Assembly: GCA_016841265.1 (NCBI GenBank)
Contig: JAENZL010000012.1
Location: 17,887-51,385 of the forward strand
DNA length: 33,499 nucleotides
Direction of reading: 5' to 3'
DNA from: Methanobacteriota archaeon
Lineage (GTDB): Archaea > Halobacteriota > Methanosarcinia > Methanosarcinales > Methanosarcinaceae
Of the stretch, positions 23,411-31,867 are shown piece by piece. The notes below the pieces were generated by a model. The model was not told the DNA's origin. It searched no databases and saw nothing but the letters and a program-made list of their open reading frames with translations. The stretch's first letter is position 1; every line of letters begins with the position of its first letter. Made by a program: the position numbers and the translations under genes.

Positions 23411-24159
23411 TCGAAGTAATCTACATCCTGTGGCTGCGGCAGCTCAAACGCTACTGGCGCTCAAAAGCCCGGCTGATCGGCTCCCTGGGACAGCCCCTCC
23501 TCTTCATGGTTGCCTTTGGCTTCGGTTTCGGCCCCATGTACGCCCGGGCCAGTGGTGGGGCAAATTACATGGACTTCCTGGCTCCAGGGATCGTTTCCAT
23601 GTCAATCCTTTTTACAGCCGTCTTTTCAGGCCTGGAAGTTATCTGGGACCGGCAGTTCGGCTTCCTGAAAGAGACTCTAGTAGCCCCGATCACCAGGACG
23701 GAAATCATGATCGGAAAAACCCTCGGAGGGGCAACCATCGCCATGATCCAGGGCCTCGTAGTCTTTGGCCTGACCTACCTGCTAGGGTTCAGGGCCGCGA
23801 GTTTCGGAAGCCTCGGGCTTGGCCTGCTTTTCATGTTCCTGATCGCCCTCTTCTTCACGGGCATGGGCCTGACCATAGCCTCGAAAATGAAAGACATGCA
23901 CGGTTTCCAGCTGATCATGAACTTCCTGATCATGCCAATATTCTTCCTCTCAGGCGCCCTCTTCCCCCTGCAAGACCTGCCCCCTGCAATCTACTTCATC
24001 AGCAGGATCGACCCCCTTACCTACGGCGTAGACGGCCTCAGGGGAGCACTTACCGGGGTCAGCACCTTTGGCGTGTACACCGACCTTGCTGCAATCGCCG
24101 CGCTGTCGGCATTCATCTGTACGATAGGAGCCGTGTTGTTTTCGAAGATTGAGGCTTAA
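23407..24159 (+). CDS. ABC-2 type transporter permease
   Basis: Membrane subunit of the exporter, 250 residues with about six hydrophobic segments. The conserved ABC-2 pattern is visible: LWLRQLKRYWRSKARLIGS at the N-terminus, YMDFLAPGIVSMSILF near 50-65, the EVIWDRQFGFLKETLVAPIT loop, then GALFPLQDLPPAIYFISRID and a DPLTYGVDGLRG motif before the last helix. The TTG start at 23407 overlaps the ATPase stop (TTGA), which supports translational coupling and this start. It would pair with the upstream ATPase to form a 2+2 exporter. The substrate is unknown. AT-rich DNA with repeated palindromes follows it. Confidence 0.92.
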   Translation: MIEVIYILWLRQLKRYWRSKARLIGSLGQPLLFMVAFGFGFGPMYARASGGANYMDFLAPGIVSMSILFTAVFSGLEVIWDRQFGFLKETLVAPITRTEIMIGKTLGGATIAMIQGLVVFGLTYLLGFRAASFGSLGLGLLFMFLIALFFTGMGLTIASKMKDMHGFQLIMNFLIMPIFFLSGALFPLQDLPPAIYFISRIDPLTYGVDGLRGALTGVSTFGVYTDLAAIAALSAFICTIGAVLFSKIEA

Positions 24160-24190
24160 GTTGGCCGCTTCTTTAGATATAAATAAAAAC

Positions 24191-24268
24191 GTATAATTAT
24201 ATACTACTCTGTTGTAATTCGCACCATCGTGTATAATTATATACAACTTATACATGATTTGATCATGT
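24191..24268. promoter_or_regulatory. Repeated GTATAATTATATAC and ACATGAT-TTG-ATCATGT dyads
   Basis: GTATAATTATATAC, with the palindromic core TATAATTATA, occurs at 24191-24204 and 24231-24244. A perfect 7+3+7 dyad follows at 24252-24268. They lie in the 24160-24410 spacer between the permease and LysE genes, 140-220 bp upstream of the latter. They may be operators or alternative TATA elements for lysE, or part of the permease mRNA end. Confidence 0.45.
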
Positions 24269-24410
24269 GTGCCGAATTTACTGATCGGGAATTCGTTGCT
24301 CACTCAGCAGATTTGACGGCAGATTCATTGAACTGACAATGCATAAAAAACTGAGGGATCTGAGAGATCTGGGGGACCTGAAGCACAAAACCGAGGTATA
24401 ATAATTGAGC

Positions 24411-25037
24411 ATGTTAGGAATTTCCGAATTTTTAGTCATGGGAGCATTTCTTGGCCTCGTTTCAGGAATGTCGCCAGGTCCGCTGTTAGCTATAACGATC
24501 TCCGAAACTCTGCAGCACGGCAAATGGGAAGGAATAAAGGTTGCAATATCCCCTTTGATTACAGACTTGCCAATAATTTTATCCGTATTGTTCATTCTGT
24601 CACATTTGGCAAACTATAACTCCATTATCGGAATTATTGCGTTTTTTGGTGCATCATATCTTATATATTCAGGAATGGAATCGCTGAAAATCAAAAAAGA
24701 CAGTGTGGATATAAAGTTAGAAAAAAAAGATGCCCTTAAAAAAGGAGTTATTGTCAACTTCGGGAATCCGCACCCATACATATTCTGGCTTTCCATAGGC
24801 GGACCAATAATATTCAAGAGTTTAAACACAAATGCCTGGGCTACAATTCTATTTGTATCTGGTTTCTATATATTTCTTGTAGGATCAAAGGTAATTGTTG
24901 CGTTACTTGTAGAAAGGTCAAAATATTTTATCAACAGTAAATATTATTTTTCTATCATTCGCATTCTGGGAATTGCGCAGATTGTATTCGGATTAACTTT
25001 TATTAAATTGGGCCTGGATTCATTAGGAGTACTTTGA
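24411..25037 (+). CDS. LysE/RhtB-type exporter
   Basis: Small polytopic membrane protein of 208 residues from the ATG at 24411; a TTG two codons upstream is also possible. The N-terminal FLVMGAFLGLVSGMSPGPLL motif is typical of LysE/RhtB translocators, and NFGNPHPYIFWLSIGGPII near residues 115-133 is a second family signature. Six hydrophobic segments are visible. These proteins export amino acids or related compounds by proton exchange; the substrate cannot be told. The AT-rich composition contrasts with the GC-richer exporter genes before it. The upstream spacer contains several dyads. It is not co-directional-overlapping with neighbours and is probably monocistronic. Confidence 0.85.
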   Translation: MLGISEFLVMGAFLGLVSGMSPGPLLAITISETLQHGKWEGIKVAISPLITDLPIILSVLFILSHLANYNSIIGIIAFFGASYLIYSGMESLKIKKDSVDIKLEKKDALKKGVIVNFGNPHPYIFWLSIGGPIIFKSLNTNAWATILFVSGFYIFLVGSKVIVALLVERSKYFINSKYYFSIIRILGIAQIVFGLTFIKLGLDSLGVL

Positions 25038-25383
25038 TTTTATTCTCTATTTTTCACGTCCAAGCTGCGCCACCCAAGCTACGCCAACCGAGTTTCGTTT
25101 CGGGGTCATCTACAGTTTATGAGGAAAGAAAACAAAAAGTAATACCCTCATTTTGTCTCCTGAAGGCTTCATCGTCACAGGCAAAAAGGGCCGTTGAAGG
25201 AGGCAGAGAGCGTACTGCCGATTGGCCAAAAGGAATTATCACAGCTTGAAGAGGCAAGGACCGGTTCATCAGGTTATTACTTTGGAAAGAGGTTACAGGT
25301 ATGAATAAAACACCTGCTGGGGACTGTTTCCGAAGATAACAAGTAACAGGAGCGAAGATAACAATTAGGGGGGATTAATTCGG
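25038..25383 (+). pseudogene. Possible relic coding DNA before the flavodoxin-like gene
   Basis: No intact gene fits. In one frame LSPEGFIVTGKKGR reads up to a stop near 25196; in the adjacent frame KEAESVLPIGQKELSQLEEA begins near 25197 and continues to a TGA at about 25303. The two stretches could be one gene broken by a frameshift. An imperfect repeat, AAGCT(G/A)CGCCA, occurs at 25063 and 25078. AGGGGGGAT at about 25369-25377 is the ribosome binding site of the next gene. Confidence 0.25.
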
Positions 25384-25917
25384 ATGCAAATCAAAGTTCT
25401 TGTGGCTTATGCTTCCAAGTATGGTTCAACGCAGGAAGTGGCCGGGGCAATCGCGGCGACTTTGCGCGAAAGTGGCCTTGTGGTAGATCTTGAGCCCATG
25501 CGAGAAGTAAAAGCTCTTGAAGAATACACCGCGGTCGTGCTGGGCGCGCCACTTTACATGCTCCGCTGGCATAAGGACGCGCGCGGTTTTCTATCGAGGC
25601 ACCGTGAAGCCCTTACGGAGCGGCCAGTAGCCATTTTTGCGCTCGGACCATTTCATGATGAGGAAGAGGAGTGGAAGGAAGCGCGCGAACAGCTCGATGA
25701 AGAGCTTGCGAAGTTCCCATGGCTTACACCCATCGCTATTGAAATATTTGGCGGCAAATTCGACCCGGCGAAGCTACGTTTCCCTGACAACTTACTTGCA
25801 CTTCTGCCGGCAAGCCCCTTACGCAAGATGCCAGCAAGCGACGTGCGAGATTGGACAGCGATCCGTGCCTGGGCGAGCAACCTTGCCACGAAGCTTCAGC
25901 CTGCTTTGCCACACTAA
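25384..25917 (+). CDS. Flavodoxin-domain protein, probably acquired
   Basis: Cytosolic FMN-binding-type protein of 177 residues. The N-terminal KVLVAYASKYGSTQEVAGAI (5-24) is the flavodoxin phosphate-binding loop, VVLGAPLYMLRWHKD (51-65) resembles the second loop, and the FALGPF stretch is near 85-90. It resembles the flavodoxin-like family that includes HemG-type protoporphyrinogen oxidases, so an oxidoreductase role is plausible; the substrate is unknown. Codon use differs from the neighbours: many GCG, CGC, CGT and CGG codons and GCGCGC-rich DNA, while most genes here prefer AGG/AGA for Arg. That suggests transfer from a GC-rich donor. The ATG follows a strong GGGGGGAT ribosome binding site. 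A possible relic gene precedes it. Confidence 0.8.
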   Translation: MQIKVLVAYASKYGSTQEVAGAIAATLRESGLVVDLEPMREVKALEEYTAVVLGAPLYMLRWHKDARGFLSRHREALTERPVAIFALGPFHDEEEEWKEAREQLDEELAKFPWLTPIAIEIFGGKFDPAKLRFPDNLLALLPASPLRKMPASDVRDWTAIRAWASNLATKLQPALPH

Positions 25918-25962
25918 TTCACATCCTGGCATGGAGCCAGCTATGACTACCGTCCCCTAAAG

Positions 25963-26745
25963 TCAAACAGGGAATTCAAGTTCAAGTCCCACAGGACAGT
26001 GGTCTGAACCCATAATTTCCGGAAGTATCGATGCAGACTTTACGTTTTCCTTCATATTCTCACTAACGAAGAAGTAATCGAGGCGCCAGCCCACATTCCT
26101 TTCTCTTGCACGGGTTCGCATCGACCACCATGTATAATTCTTATCTTCCTGATTGAACATCCGGAAGGTGTCGAGGTAGCCGGCATCGAGGAATTTGTCC
26201 ATCCAGGCCCGTTCTTCGGGGAGGAAACCGGAGTTGGTCTCGTTTTCCTTTGGCCTTGCCAGGTCGATTTCTTTGTGGGCGGTGTTAACGTCTCCGCAGA
26301 TGACGAGCTTTTTGCCTTCGGCTATCAGGGCGTTTGCGTAGTCAAGGAAAGCGTCGTAAAAGACCATTTTGTAGTCCAGGCGCTCCCGGGAGGCTTTGCC
26401 GTTCGGGAAGTAGATGTTCATGAGAGTGAAGTCGGCGTAGTCAGCCCTGATGAAGCGGCCTTCACGGTCAAAATCCTCGATCCCCATACCGGTCTCGATG
26501 TTCAGGGGTTTTTCCCTGGAAAAGAGACCTACCCCGCTGTAGCCCTTCCGCTCGGCGGAGACGAAGTAGTTGTGGTAGCCCGGGATGTTCTTGGCTTCCC
26601 TCGGGAGCTTGTCAGGGGAAGCTTTGGTTTCCTGGATGCCTATGATGTCGAATTTCTGCTCCAGCAAAAGCTCAAGGAAGCCCTTTTTCATAGCAGCCCG
26701 AAGCCCGTTTACGTTCCAGGAGATGATTTTGTAGTTGCCTGGCAT
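25963..26745 (-). CDS. xth: Exodeoxyribonuclease III (AP endonuclease)
   Basis: DNA-repair nuclease of the ExoIII/APE1 family that cuts at abasic sites and trims 3' ends. From ATG 26745 it has 260 residues. Catalytic motifs are present: SWNVNGLRA (N near 9), IQETKA (metal-binding Glu near 35), the Tyr/Asn region NIYFPNG, GDVNTAH (Asp and Asn near 153), and the C-terminal [11 protein letters not shown] (Asp-His). GAGGA lies 7 bases before ATG 26745, so this start is preferred to the in-frame TTG at 26769. The 5' ~455 bp and promoter recur at 31943-32500 as a truncated copy. It is divergent from a large secreted beta-helix gene. Confidence 0.94.
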   Translation of the reverse strand: MPGNYKIISWNVNGLRAAMKKGFLELLLEQKFDIIGIQETKASPDKLPREAKNIPGYHNYFVSAERKGYSGVGLFSREKPLNIETGMGIEDFDREGRFIRADYADFTLMNIYFPNGKASRERLDYKMVFYDAFLDYANALIAEGKKLVICGDVNTAHKEIDLARPKENETNSGFLPEERAWMDKFLDAGYLDTFRMFNQEDKNYTWWSMRTRARERNVGWRLDYFFVSENMKENVKSASILPEIMGSDHCPVGLELEFPV

Positions 26746-26769
26746 TTTTGTGTCCTCAAGTTTCCTCAA

Positions 26770-27229
26770 TGTTTACTATCTCAATATATCTCAATATATC
26801 TGGCAACTCGGTAATATTTGTAATGTCTCACAGGATAAAAAAGCCGGGATCTCAGCTATGAACTAAGGAGGTCGACCGGAAAAGCTATATGAATTATCAT
26901 TTTAAGTTTTTTACAATTTTTTTGTTTGATGTCTCTAATTATTTTTTTAGACACTGTTGTATAAAAACGCAAGTTTTTTGTACGATTTAAATTCTCACTG
27001 TGTATTGAATTTCTTGAGAATGTATTATTCCTTAGTGGATTGTACATAATCTTACCCCTTGAAACAAAGAAACACGATAGCAATCCAGAAATTACCTGTA
27101 CGTGCTCAATTTCTAGATAACACCGTCAAATAAAGTTCAAAATCAAAAAAAACTTTGCAGCTAACCATAATCCAGATAGTAGATACAAATTGCCTGATAC
27201 GAATAATAACTTTTATTGTAGTGTTTGTT
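26770..27229. other. Divergent promoter region, duplicated at 32423-32863
   Basis: Gene-free spacer between xth and the beta-helix gene. The first 75 bp next to xth are virtually identical to the second copy; the rest, toward the beta-helix gene, still aligns but with many changes and a few small indels. It contains a tandem CTCAATATAT(CT) repeat near 26778-26800 that may carry the xth TATA box, and ATGAACTAAGG near 26858. A 75-codon minus-strand frame inside it has no supporting features. Confidence 0.7.
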
Positions 27230-30220
27230 ATGTGGAAGATAGAAAGAATCGTTATACTCTTTTTTGCATTGATGCTTGCAATCAACCTGGCAATCGCAGG
27301 CAATGTAGCTGCTGAAACGTTTTATGTGGATGACGACGGAACGGGAGATTTCACTACTATCCAGGCAGCCCTGAATAACGCAAGTTCCGAAGATGAAATC
27401 GTCGTCAAATCAGGCACGTATACGGAAAATGTAGATGTGAATAAAACTGGCATAACAATAAGATCCGAATCAGGAAACCCTTTCGACACTATAGTTCAGT
27501 CAAGCAATAGTGGAGACTTCGTTTTTAATGTTGCGGCAGACGGAGTAAAAATTAGCGGGTTTAACATAACGAGAGCTAGGGGCCCCTGGTGTGCCGGAAT
27601 CTATCTTCAAGGAGTTAAAAATTGCAGTATCGAAAATAACGAATTATCGAACAACGATCACGGCATCTATCTGGGTAATTCCAGTAACAACACGCTGAGC
27701 AATAACAAAGCATCGAACAACGAATGCGGCATTAGGTTGCGGGATTCCAGCGACAATTCCATCTACAACAACTACTTCAACAATACTAATAACGCTTATT
27801 TTGAAGGCACAAATATCGACAACACCTGGAACACGACCAAAACCGCCGGCTCAAACATCGTCGGAGGCTCCTACCTGGCCGGAAACTTCTGGGCAAACCC
27901 GGATGGTACGGTCTATCCAGAGGGAGCCGAGGATATAGATCATGATAGCATCTTTGATTCCCAATATAATATTGAAGGCAGCGGATTCATCGATTACCTT
28001 CCACTTCAAGAACCAGGACCAAAGACAATTACCGTAAACAACAACCCACGCCCTGTTGCGGACTTTGAATTCATAAAGGCTGCGGTAAATGCTGCCCATA
28101 ATGGTGACACTATCCTTGTTTACGCAAGCACGTATACGGAAAATGTAGACGTGGATAAAACTAACATAACAATAAGATCCGAATCAGGAAACCCTTTCGA
28201 CACTATAGTTCGGGCAGCTAGTAGCTCAGACGATGTTTTTAACGTTAAGGCAGACGGAGTAAAAATTAGCGGGTTTAGTATAACGGGGGCCAGTGACGGG
28301 CGCAGCGGAATCTACCTTGAAGGAGCCGAATATTGCCTTATTGAAGATAACGAATTATCGGAAAATGATATTGGAATCTATCTGACAGGTTCCAGTAGAA
28401 ACACACTTAGCAATAATACAGCAAATTTGAACAACTATTGCGGCATCTGGCTGTATTCTTCTAGCAGCAACACACTTTCAAAAAATACCGCATCGAAAAA
28501 CATCAATTACAGCATATCTCTTTCTTCTTTGAACAGCAACACGCTTTCAAAAAATACCGCATCGAAAAACATCAACTATGGAATATATCTTTCTTCTTCG
28601 AGCAACTCCAATATGCTTGAAAATAACATCGCATCGAACAACGATTGCGGCATCTATCTGGATTATTCCGACAAGAACACGCTGAACGATAACACAGCAA
28701 ACTTAAAAAACGATTTTGGAATCTATCTGGATTATTCCAGCGACAACACGCTAAACAATAACCATGTGCTGGATAACAACGATGGCATTTTTCTGGAACA
28801 TTCCGATGAAAACACCCTTACTGACAACACTGTAAATTCAAATGGACGCGGAATCTATTTGAATAGTTCCAGCAACAATTGTATTTATAATAATGATTTC
28901 AACAACAATAATAACGCTTTTTTCTCAGGCACAAACCCCGGCAACATCTGGAACACGGCCAAAACCCCCGGCTCAAACATCATCGGCGGCTCTTACCTGG
29001 GCGGAAACTTCTGGGCAACACCGACCAAAAACGGCTTCAGCCAGATCCACAAGGACAAAGATGGAGATGGCATTTGTGATGTAGCTTACAACCTGGGTGA
29101 AGGAAACATTGATTATCTGCCTCTGCTCATCCCTTCACCCCTTCCAGACACTATCAATGACCCATGGGGGGTACTAGAATATGTCACTGAAAACTTTACC
29201 ATTTCCTGCAAATATTTTAAACCCATGTGCTCCAACCCGCCCCCTGAAGTAATTGTGAATGAAAGCGTCTCCTTTGAGGTTTCACCCCCGTCTAACGTGG
29301 TCGTCTACAAAAACGTGACTATTCAGGTAGGTGAAGCTAATTTTTCGAGCAACGAGAGCAATTTCAAAGATGCAACAATCGAGTTCAGGGTTGAAAAGAG
29401 CTGGGAAAACAATATTACCAACGGCACAATCAATTTGAAAAGGTATTCAGAGGGGAAATGGGACGATCTTGAACCTCCAAAGGTCGGTGAAGATGAGAGT
29501 TTCATCTATTTTAAGGCTGAAACTCCGGGGTTCTCTTTATTTACTATTTGTGATAAAGAAGAACTTGGAGGAGAAGTAAGGAAGGTAGAGTCTGAATGGA
29601 AGCCACTAGAAAATGACACTGAAAACTTTACCATTTCCCTAAAATATTTAGATACTGGGTACTCCAATCCCCCCGGTATAATTGTGAATGAAAGCGCTTC
29701 CTCTGAGTTTTCAGCCCCGTCTGACGAGATCGTCTACAAAAACGTGAATATACAGGTAGGTGAAGCTAATTTTTCGAGCAACGAGGACAACTTCAGAAAT
29801 GCAACAATCGAGTTCAGGGTTCAAAAGAGCTGGATTCAAGAAAACAACATTAATGAATCCACAATCGTTATGCGCAGGTTTTCAGAGGGAAAATGGGAAA
29901 ATCTTAACACTTCCCTTCTTACCACTTCAAAGGTCAGCAATGCAACGATTGAAGAAAACAACATTAGCGAAGACAAAATCCATTTGGAAAGGTATTCAGA
30001 GGGAATATGGGACTATCTTAAAACTCCAAAAGTCAATGATTATGATGATTACATCTATTTTGTGGCTGAAACTCCGGGTTTCTCTCCGTTTGACATCTTT
30101 GGAAAGGTACTACCGGATGGGCTAACGAATGATGTTCGCATTTTCTCGACAGCGTATCTTTTAATAATTTGTCTCGGAAAATTTTTTGTGTCGAGAGAAA
30201 AGGACCAAGATAAAAAATAA
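27230..30220 (+). CDS. Secreted NosD/CASH-type beta-helix surface protein with PGF-pre-PGF domains
   Basis: Large secreted protein, 996 residues from ATG 27230. A Sec-type signal peptide (RIVILFFALMLAINLAIAG) precedes FYVDDDGTGDFTTIQAAL. Two right-handed beta-helix modules follow, each opening with a TYTENVDV.KT.ITIRSESG block (about 65-90 and 305-330) and holding many ~22-residue rungs rich in N, S and GIYL. Two C-terminal domains (about 700-800 and 820-960), each with VYKNV.IQVGEANFSSNE and ending in ETPGFS.F, resemble the PGF-pre-PGF domain of Methanosarcina surface proteins. A hydrophobic segment and basic tail (FFVSREKDQDKK) end the protein; no PGF-CTERM sorting motif was seen, so it may be held by this helix. 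The fold suggests polysaccharide binding or a matrix role. The TTG at 27155 would place residues before the signal and is rejected. Confidence 0.85.
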   Translation: MWKIERIVILFFALMLAINLAIAGNVAAETFYVDDDGTGDFTTIQAALNNASSEDEIVVKSGTYTENVDVNKTGITIRSESGNPFDTIVQSSNSGDFVFNVAADGVKISGFNITRARGPWCAGIYLQGVKNCSIENNELSNNDHGIYLGNSSNNTLSNNKASNNECGIRLRDSSDNSIYNNYFNNTNNAYFEGTNIDNTWNTTKTAGSNIVGGSYLAGNFWANPDGTVYPEGAEDIDHDSIFDSQYNIEGSGFIDYLPLQEPGPKTITVNNNPRPVADFEFIKAAVNAAHNGDTILVYASTYTENVDVDKTNITIRSESGNPFDTIVRAASSSDDVFNVKADGVKISGFSITGASDGRSGIYLEGAEYCLIEDNELSENDIGIYLTGSSRNTLSNNTANLNNYCGIWLYSSSSNTLSKNTASKNINYSISLSSLNSNTLSKNTASKNINYGIYLSSSSNSNMLENNIASNNDCGIYLDYSDKNTLNDNTANLKNDFGIYLDYSSDNTLNNNHVLDNNDGIFLEHSDENTLTDNTVNSNGRGIYLNSSSNNCIYNNDFNNNNNAFFSGTNPGNIWNTAKTPGSNIIGGSYLGGNFWATPTKNGFSQIHKDKDGDGICDVAYNLGEGNIDYLPLLIPSPLPDTINDPWGVLEYVTENFTISCKYFKPMCSNPPPEVIVNESVSFEVSPPSNVVVYKNVTIQVGEANFSSNESNFKDATIEFRVEKSWENNITNGTINLKRYSEGKWDDLEPPKVGEDESFIYFKAETPGFSLFTICDKEELGGEVRKVESEWKPLENDTENFTISLKYLDTGYSNPPGIIVNESASSEFSAPSDEIVYKNVNIQVGEANFSSNEDNFRNATIEFRVQKSWIQENNINESTIVMRRFSEGKWENLNTSLLTTSKVSNATIEENNISEDKIHLERYSEGIWDYLKTPKVNDYDDYIYFVAETPGFSPFDIFGKVLPDGLTNDVRIFSTAYLLIICLGKFFVSREKDQDKK

Positions 30221-30386
30221 TTCATTTTTGTGATTATTCCAATATTCGGCAGAAATACATAAATGAGACATCTATCTGTACAGATGAATCATTTTAGGGG
30301 AGGCAACTCCTCTATTTTGCATTTTTGGGCATTAATATTATCCTTATTGTGTCCTGGTGCTGAATGTAGGATATATGTTCTATTAA

Positions 30387-31781
30387 TCAAGTTTCGTTCA
30401 TCAATTTTTTGAATAACTCGTCACTCCATAATTTTTTAAAATCCTCGTCATTTTTTGCATATTCCTTCCATTCCGGATAAACTTTTATTGCGTGTTTTAG
30501 ATCATTAAGTGCCTCTTTTTTCTTTCCGTTCGTACAGTAAATACAGGCACGGTCGTAGAGTGCATCTTTGTCGTCAGGGTCTGTTTCCAAAACTGTGTTA
30601 TAAACTTTTAAGGCGTCCTCAAGCCTGCCTATTATGAACAAAGATTTTCCTTTGTTAATCATTGCGTCTGCATTCTCTTGATTTATTCTTAGAGCCCTGT
30701 CATAAGCCTTCAGAGCATCTTCGTGCTTATCAAGACTGGAAAGGGAGGCTCCCAGGCCAATAAATGAGCCTTCGTGGTTTTTGTTTAGGTCAGTGGAATG
30801 TTCAAACATTTTTCTGGAACACTCATATTTTTCTCTGTTAAAATAAGCGATTCCAAGGTTGTAAAATAAACTGTAAAGAAGCTGATATTCAGGTTCAGCT
30901 TTTTTTGCTCCAATACAATTTTTTGCAGAAAGTTCAAGGAATTCAAACTGCTGATTTTTTGTGTATCGAGAATACGCTTCAAGAGCTTCTGTATAATACT
31001 TTAATCCGGTCCATGTTTTTGCCTGGAGTTCTTCTTTTGAGATGTCATAAACTATCATGAAGGCAAGTTCCCGGATTTTGCTTATAATCTGGTCCCCATC
31101 ACCATTTTGAATATTTTCACGGCTGGTGTCCCAATAAAAGACTTCATTACCCTCCATCTGTGCGGTAAGACGGATACCTGATTCACATTCCTGCAGGTTT
31201 CCTGTGATTCGTCTCCCTGGCCCTCCCAGAGGCCACAATTGTTTGAGGACAACAGCCAAGTCTCCAATCGGTAGGTTCACCCCACCGATGCTAAACTCTC
31301 CTACACTGGATATTTTAGCTTCAAGACATTCCCTATTAGGGGTCACTTTTGGCAATATTATTTTTTCGGGGTTTATGTTGGGGTAGTCGTTACAGTGAAT
31401 CTGATCAATTCGACGCAGTTCCAGAATAAGGGAATCTGAGATTATTTTTTCATTATATCTCTTTTCGGAGATATGGATGTCGAAGGGTGACACGACAATC
31501 TTTTCATCTTCTCTGGACATCCATATAATTAGTTTGAAAATGAAAGTTAAAAGAGTTATAGCTACAAGGAACTGAACAATAGAGAATATTAAGTTATTAA
31601 TAGAGGATATTGAGTCATTAATACAGGATATTAAGTTATTAATAGAGAATGTTGAGTTATTAATAGTGAATGTTGAGTTATTGGCAGTCTCCAGTAGAAA
31701 ATTCACCCCGTAAGAGCCAGTGAGGGTCTGTTGGAATATAGGAATTGCTGATTGTGCGCTTTCAATTAATTTTTTGATCAT
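30387..31781 (-). CDS. Membrane-anchored TPR protein with N-terminal heptad repeats
   Basis: Unassigned protein of 464 residues. The N-terminus (about 30-68) has five 7-residue units such as INNSTFS and INNLIFS, encoded by a 21-bp tandem repeat. A membrane segment follows (FLVAITLLTFIFKLIIW, about 69-85). A middle domain (90-290), without a recognised fold, includes SIGGVNLPIGDLAVVLKQLW and is charged. Residues about 310-440 contain three to four tetratricopeptide repeats (NLGIAYFNREKYECSRKMFE, GLGASLSSLDKHEDALKAYD, NKGKSLFIIGRLEDALKVYN), a protein-interaction scaffold probably facing the cytoplasm. No enzymatic motif was seen. It lies between the two copies of the exoIII/beta-helix unit and has no copy of its own. 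Confidence 0.8.
   Translation of the reverse strand: MIKKLIESAQSAIPIFQQTLTGSYGVNFLLETANNSTFTINNSTFSINNLISCINDSISSINNLIFSIVQFLVAITLLTFIFKLIIWMSREDEKIVVSPFDIHISEKRYNEKIISDSLILELRRIDQIHCNDYPNINPEKIILPKVTPNRECLEAKISSVGEFSIGGVNLPIGDLAVVLKQLWPLGGPGRRITGNLQECESGIRLTAQMEGNEVFYWDTSRENIQNGDGDQIISKIRELAFMIVYDISKEELQAKTWTGLKYYTEALEAYSRYTKNQQFEFLELSAKNCIGAKKAEPEYQLLYSLFYNLGIAYFNREKYECSRKMFEHSTDLNKNHEGSFIGLGASLSSLDKHEDALKAYDRALRINQENADAMINKGKSLFIIGRLEDALKVYNTVLETDPDDKDALYDRACIYCTNGKKKEALNDLKHAIKVYPEWKEYAKNDEDFKKLWSDELFKKLMNET
31578..31682. repeat. 21-bp tandem repeat, five units, in the TPR gene
   Basis: Five units of the type AATAGAGAATATTAAGTTATT lie in frame inside the TPR gene and encode seven-residue N/S/I/F units immediately before the membrane segment. 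Units differ by a few bases, so the array is not very recent. Confidence 0.85.
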
Positions 31782-31867
31782 TACTTCCTCCAGTATGACC
31801 CCTCACTCGAAGATAAAAATACGGCCTTACATCCATGTAAATATCACAATTAAATATGCGTCTTATC

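Noticed and set aside
23382-24152. 256-codon plus-strand frame
   Set aside because: Another phase of the ABC permease gene; Arg/Pro/His-rich, with no membrane segments or motif.
25034-25249. 71-codon plus-strand frame overlapping the end of the LysE gene
   Set aside because: No ribosome binding site and no recognisable motif; it crosses the stretch that reads better as two broken frames.
26275-26814. 179-codon plus-strand frame over xth, repeated at 32225-32467
   Set aside because: Antisense to exonuclease III; the second copy exists only because the segment is duplicated.
26856-27083. 75-codon minus-strand frame in the xth/beta-helix spacer
   Set aside because: The equivalent frame is not kept in the duplicated spacer, and the region is better explained as promoter DNA.
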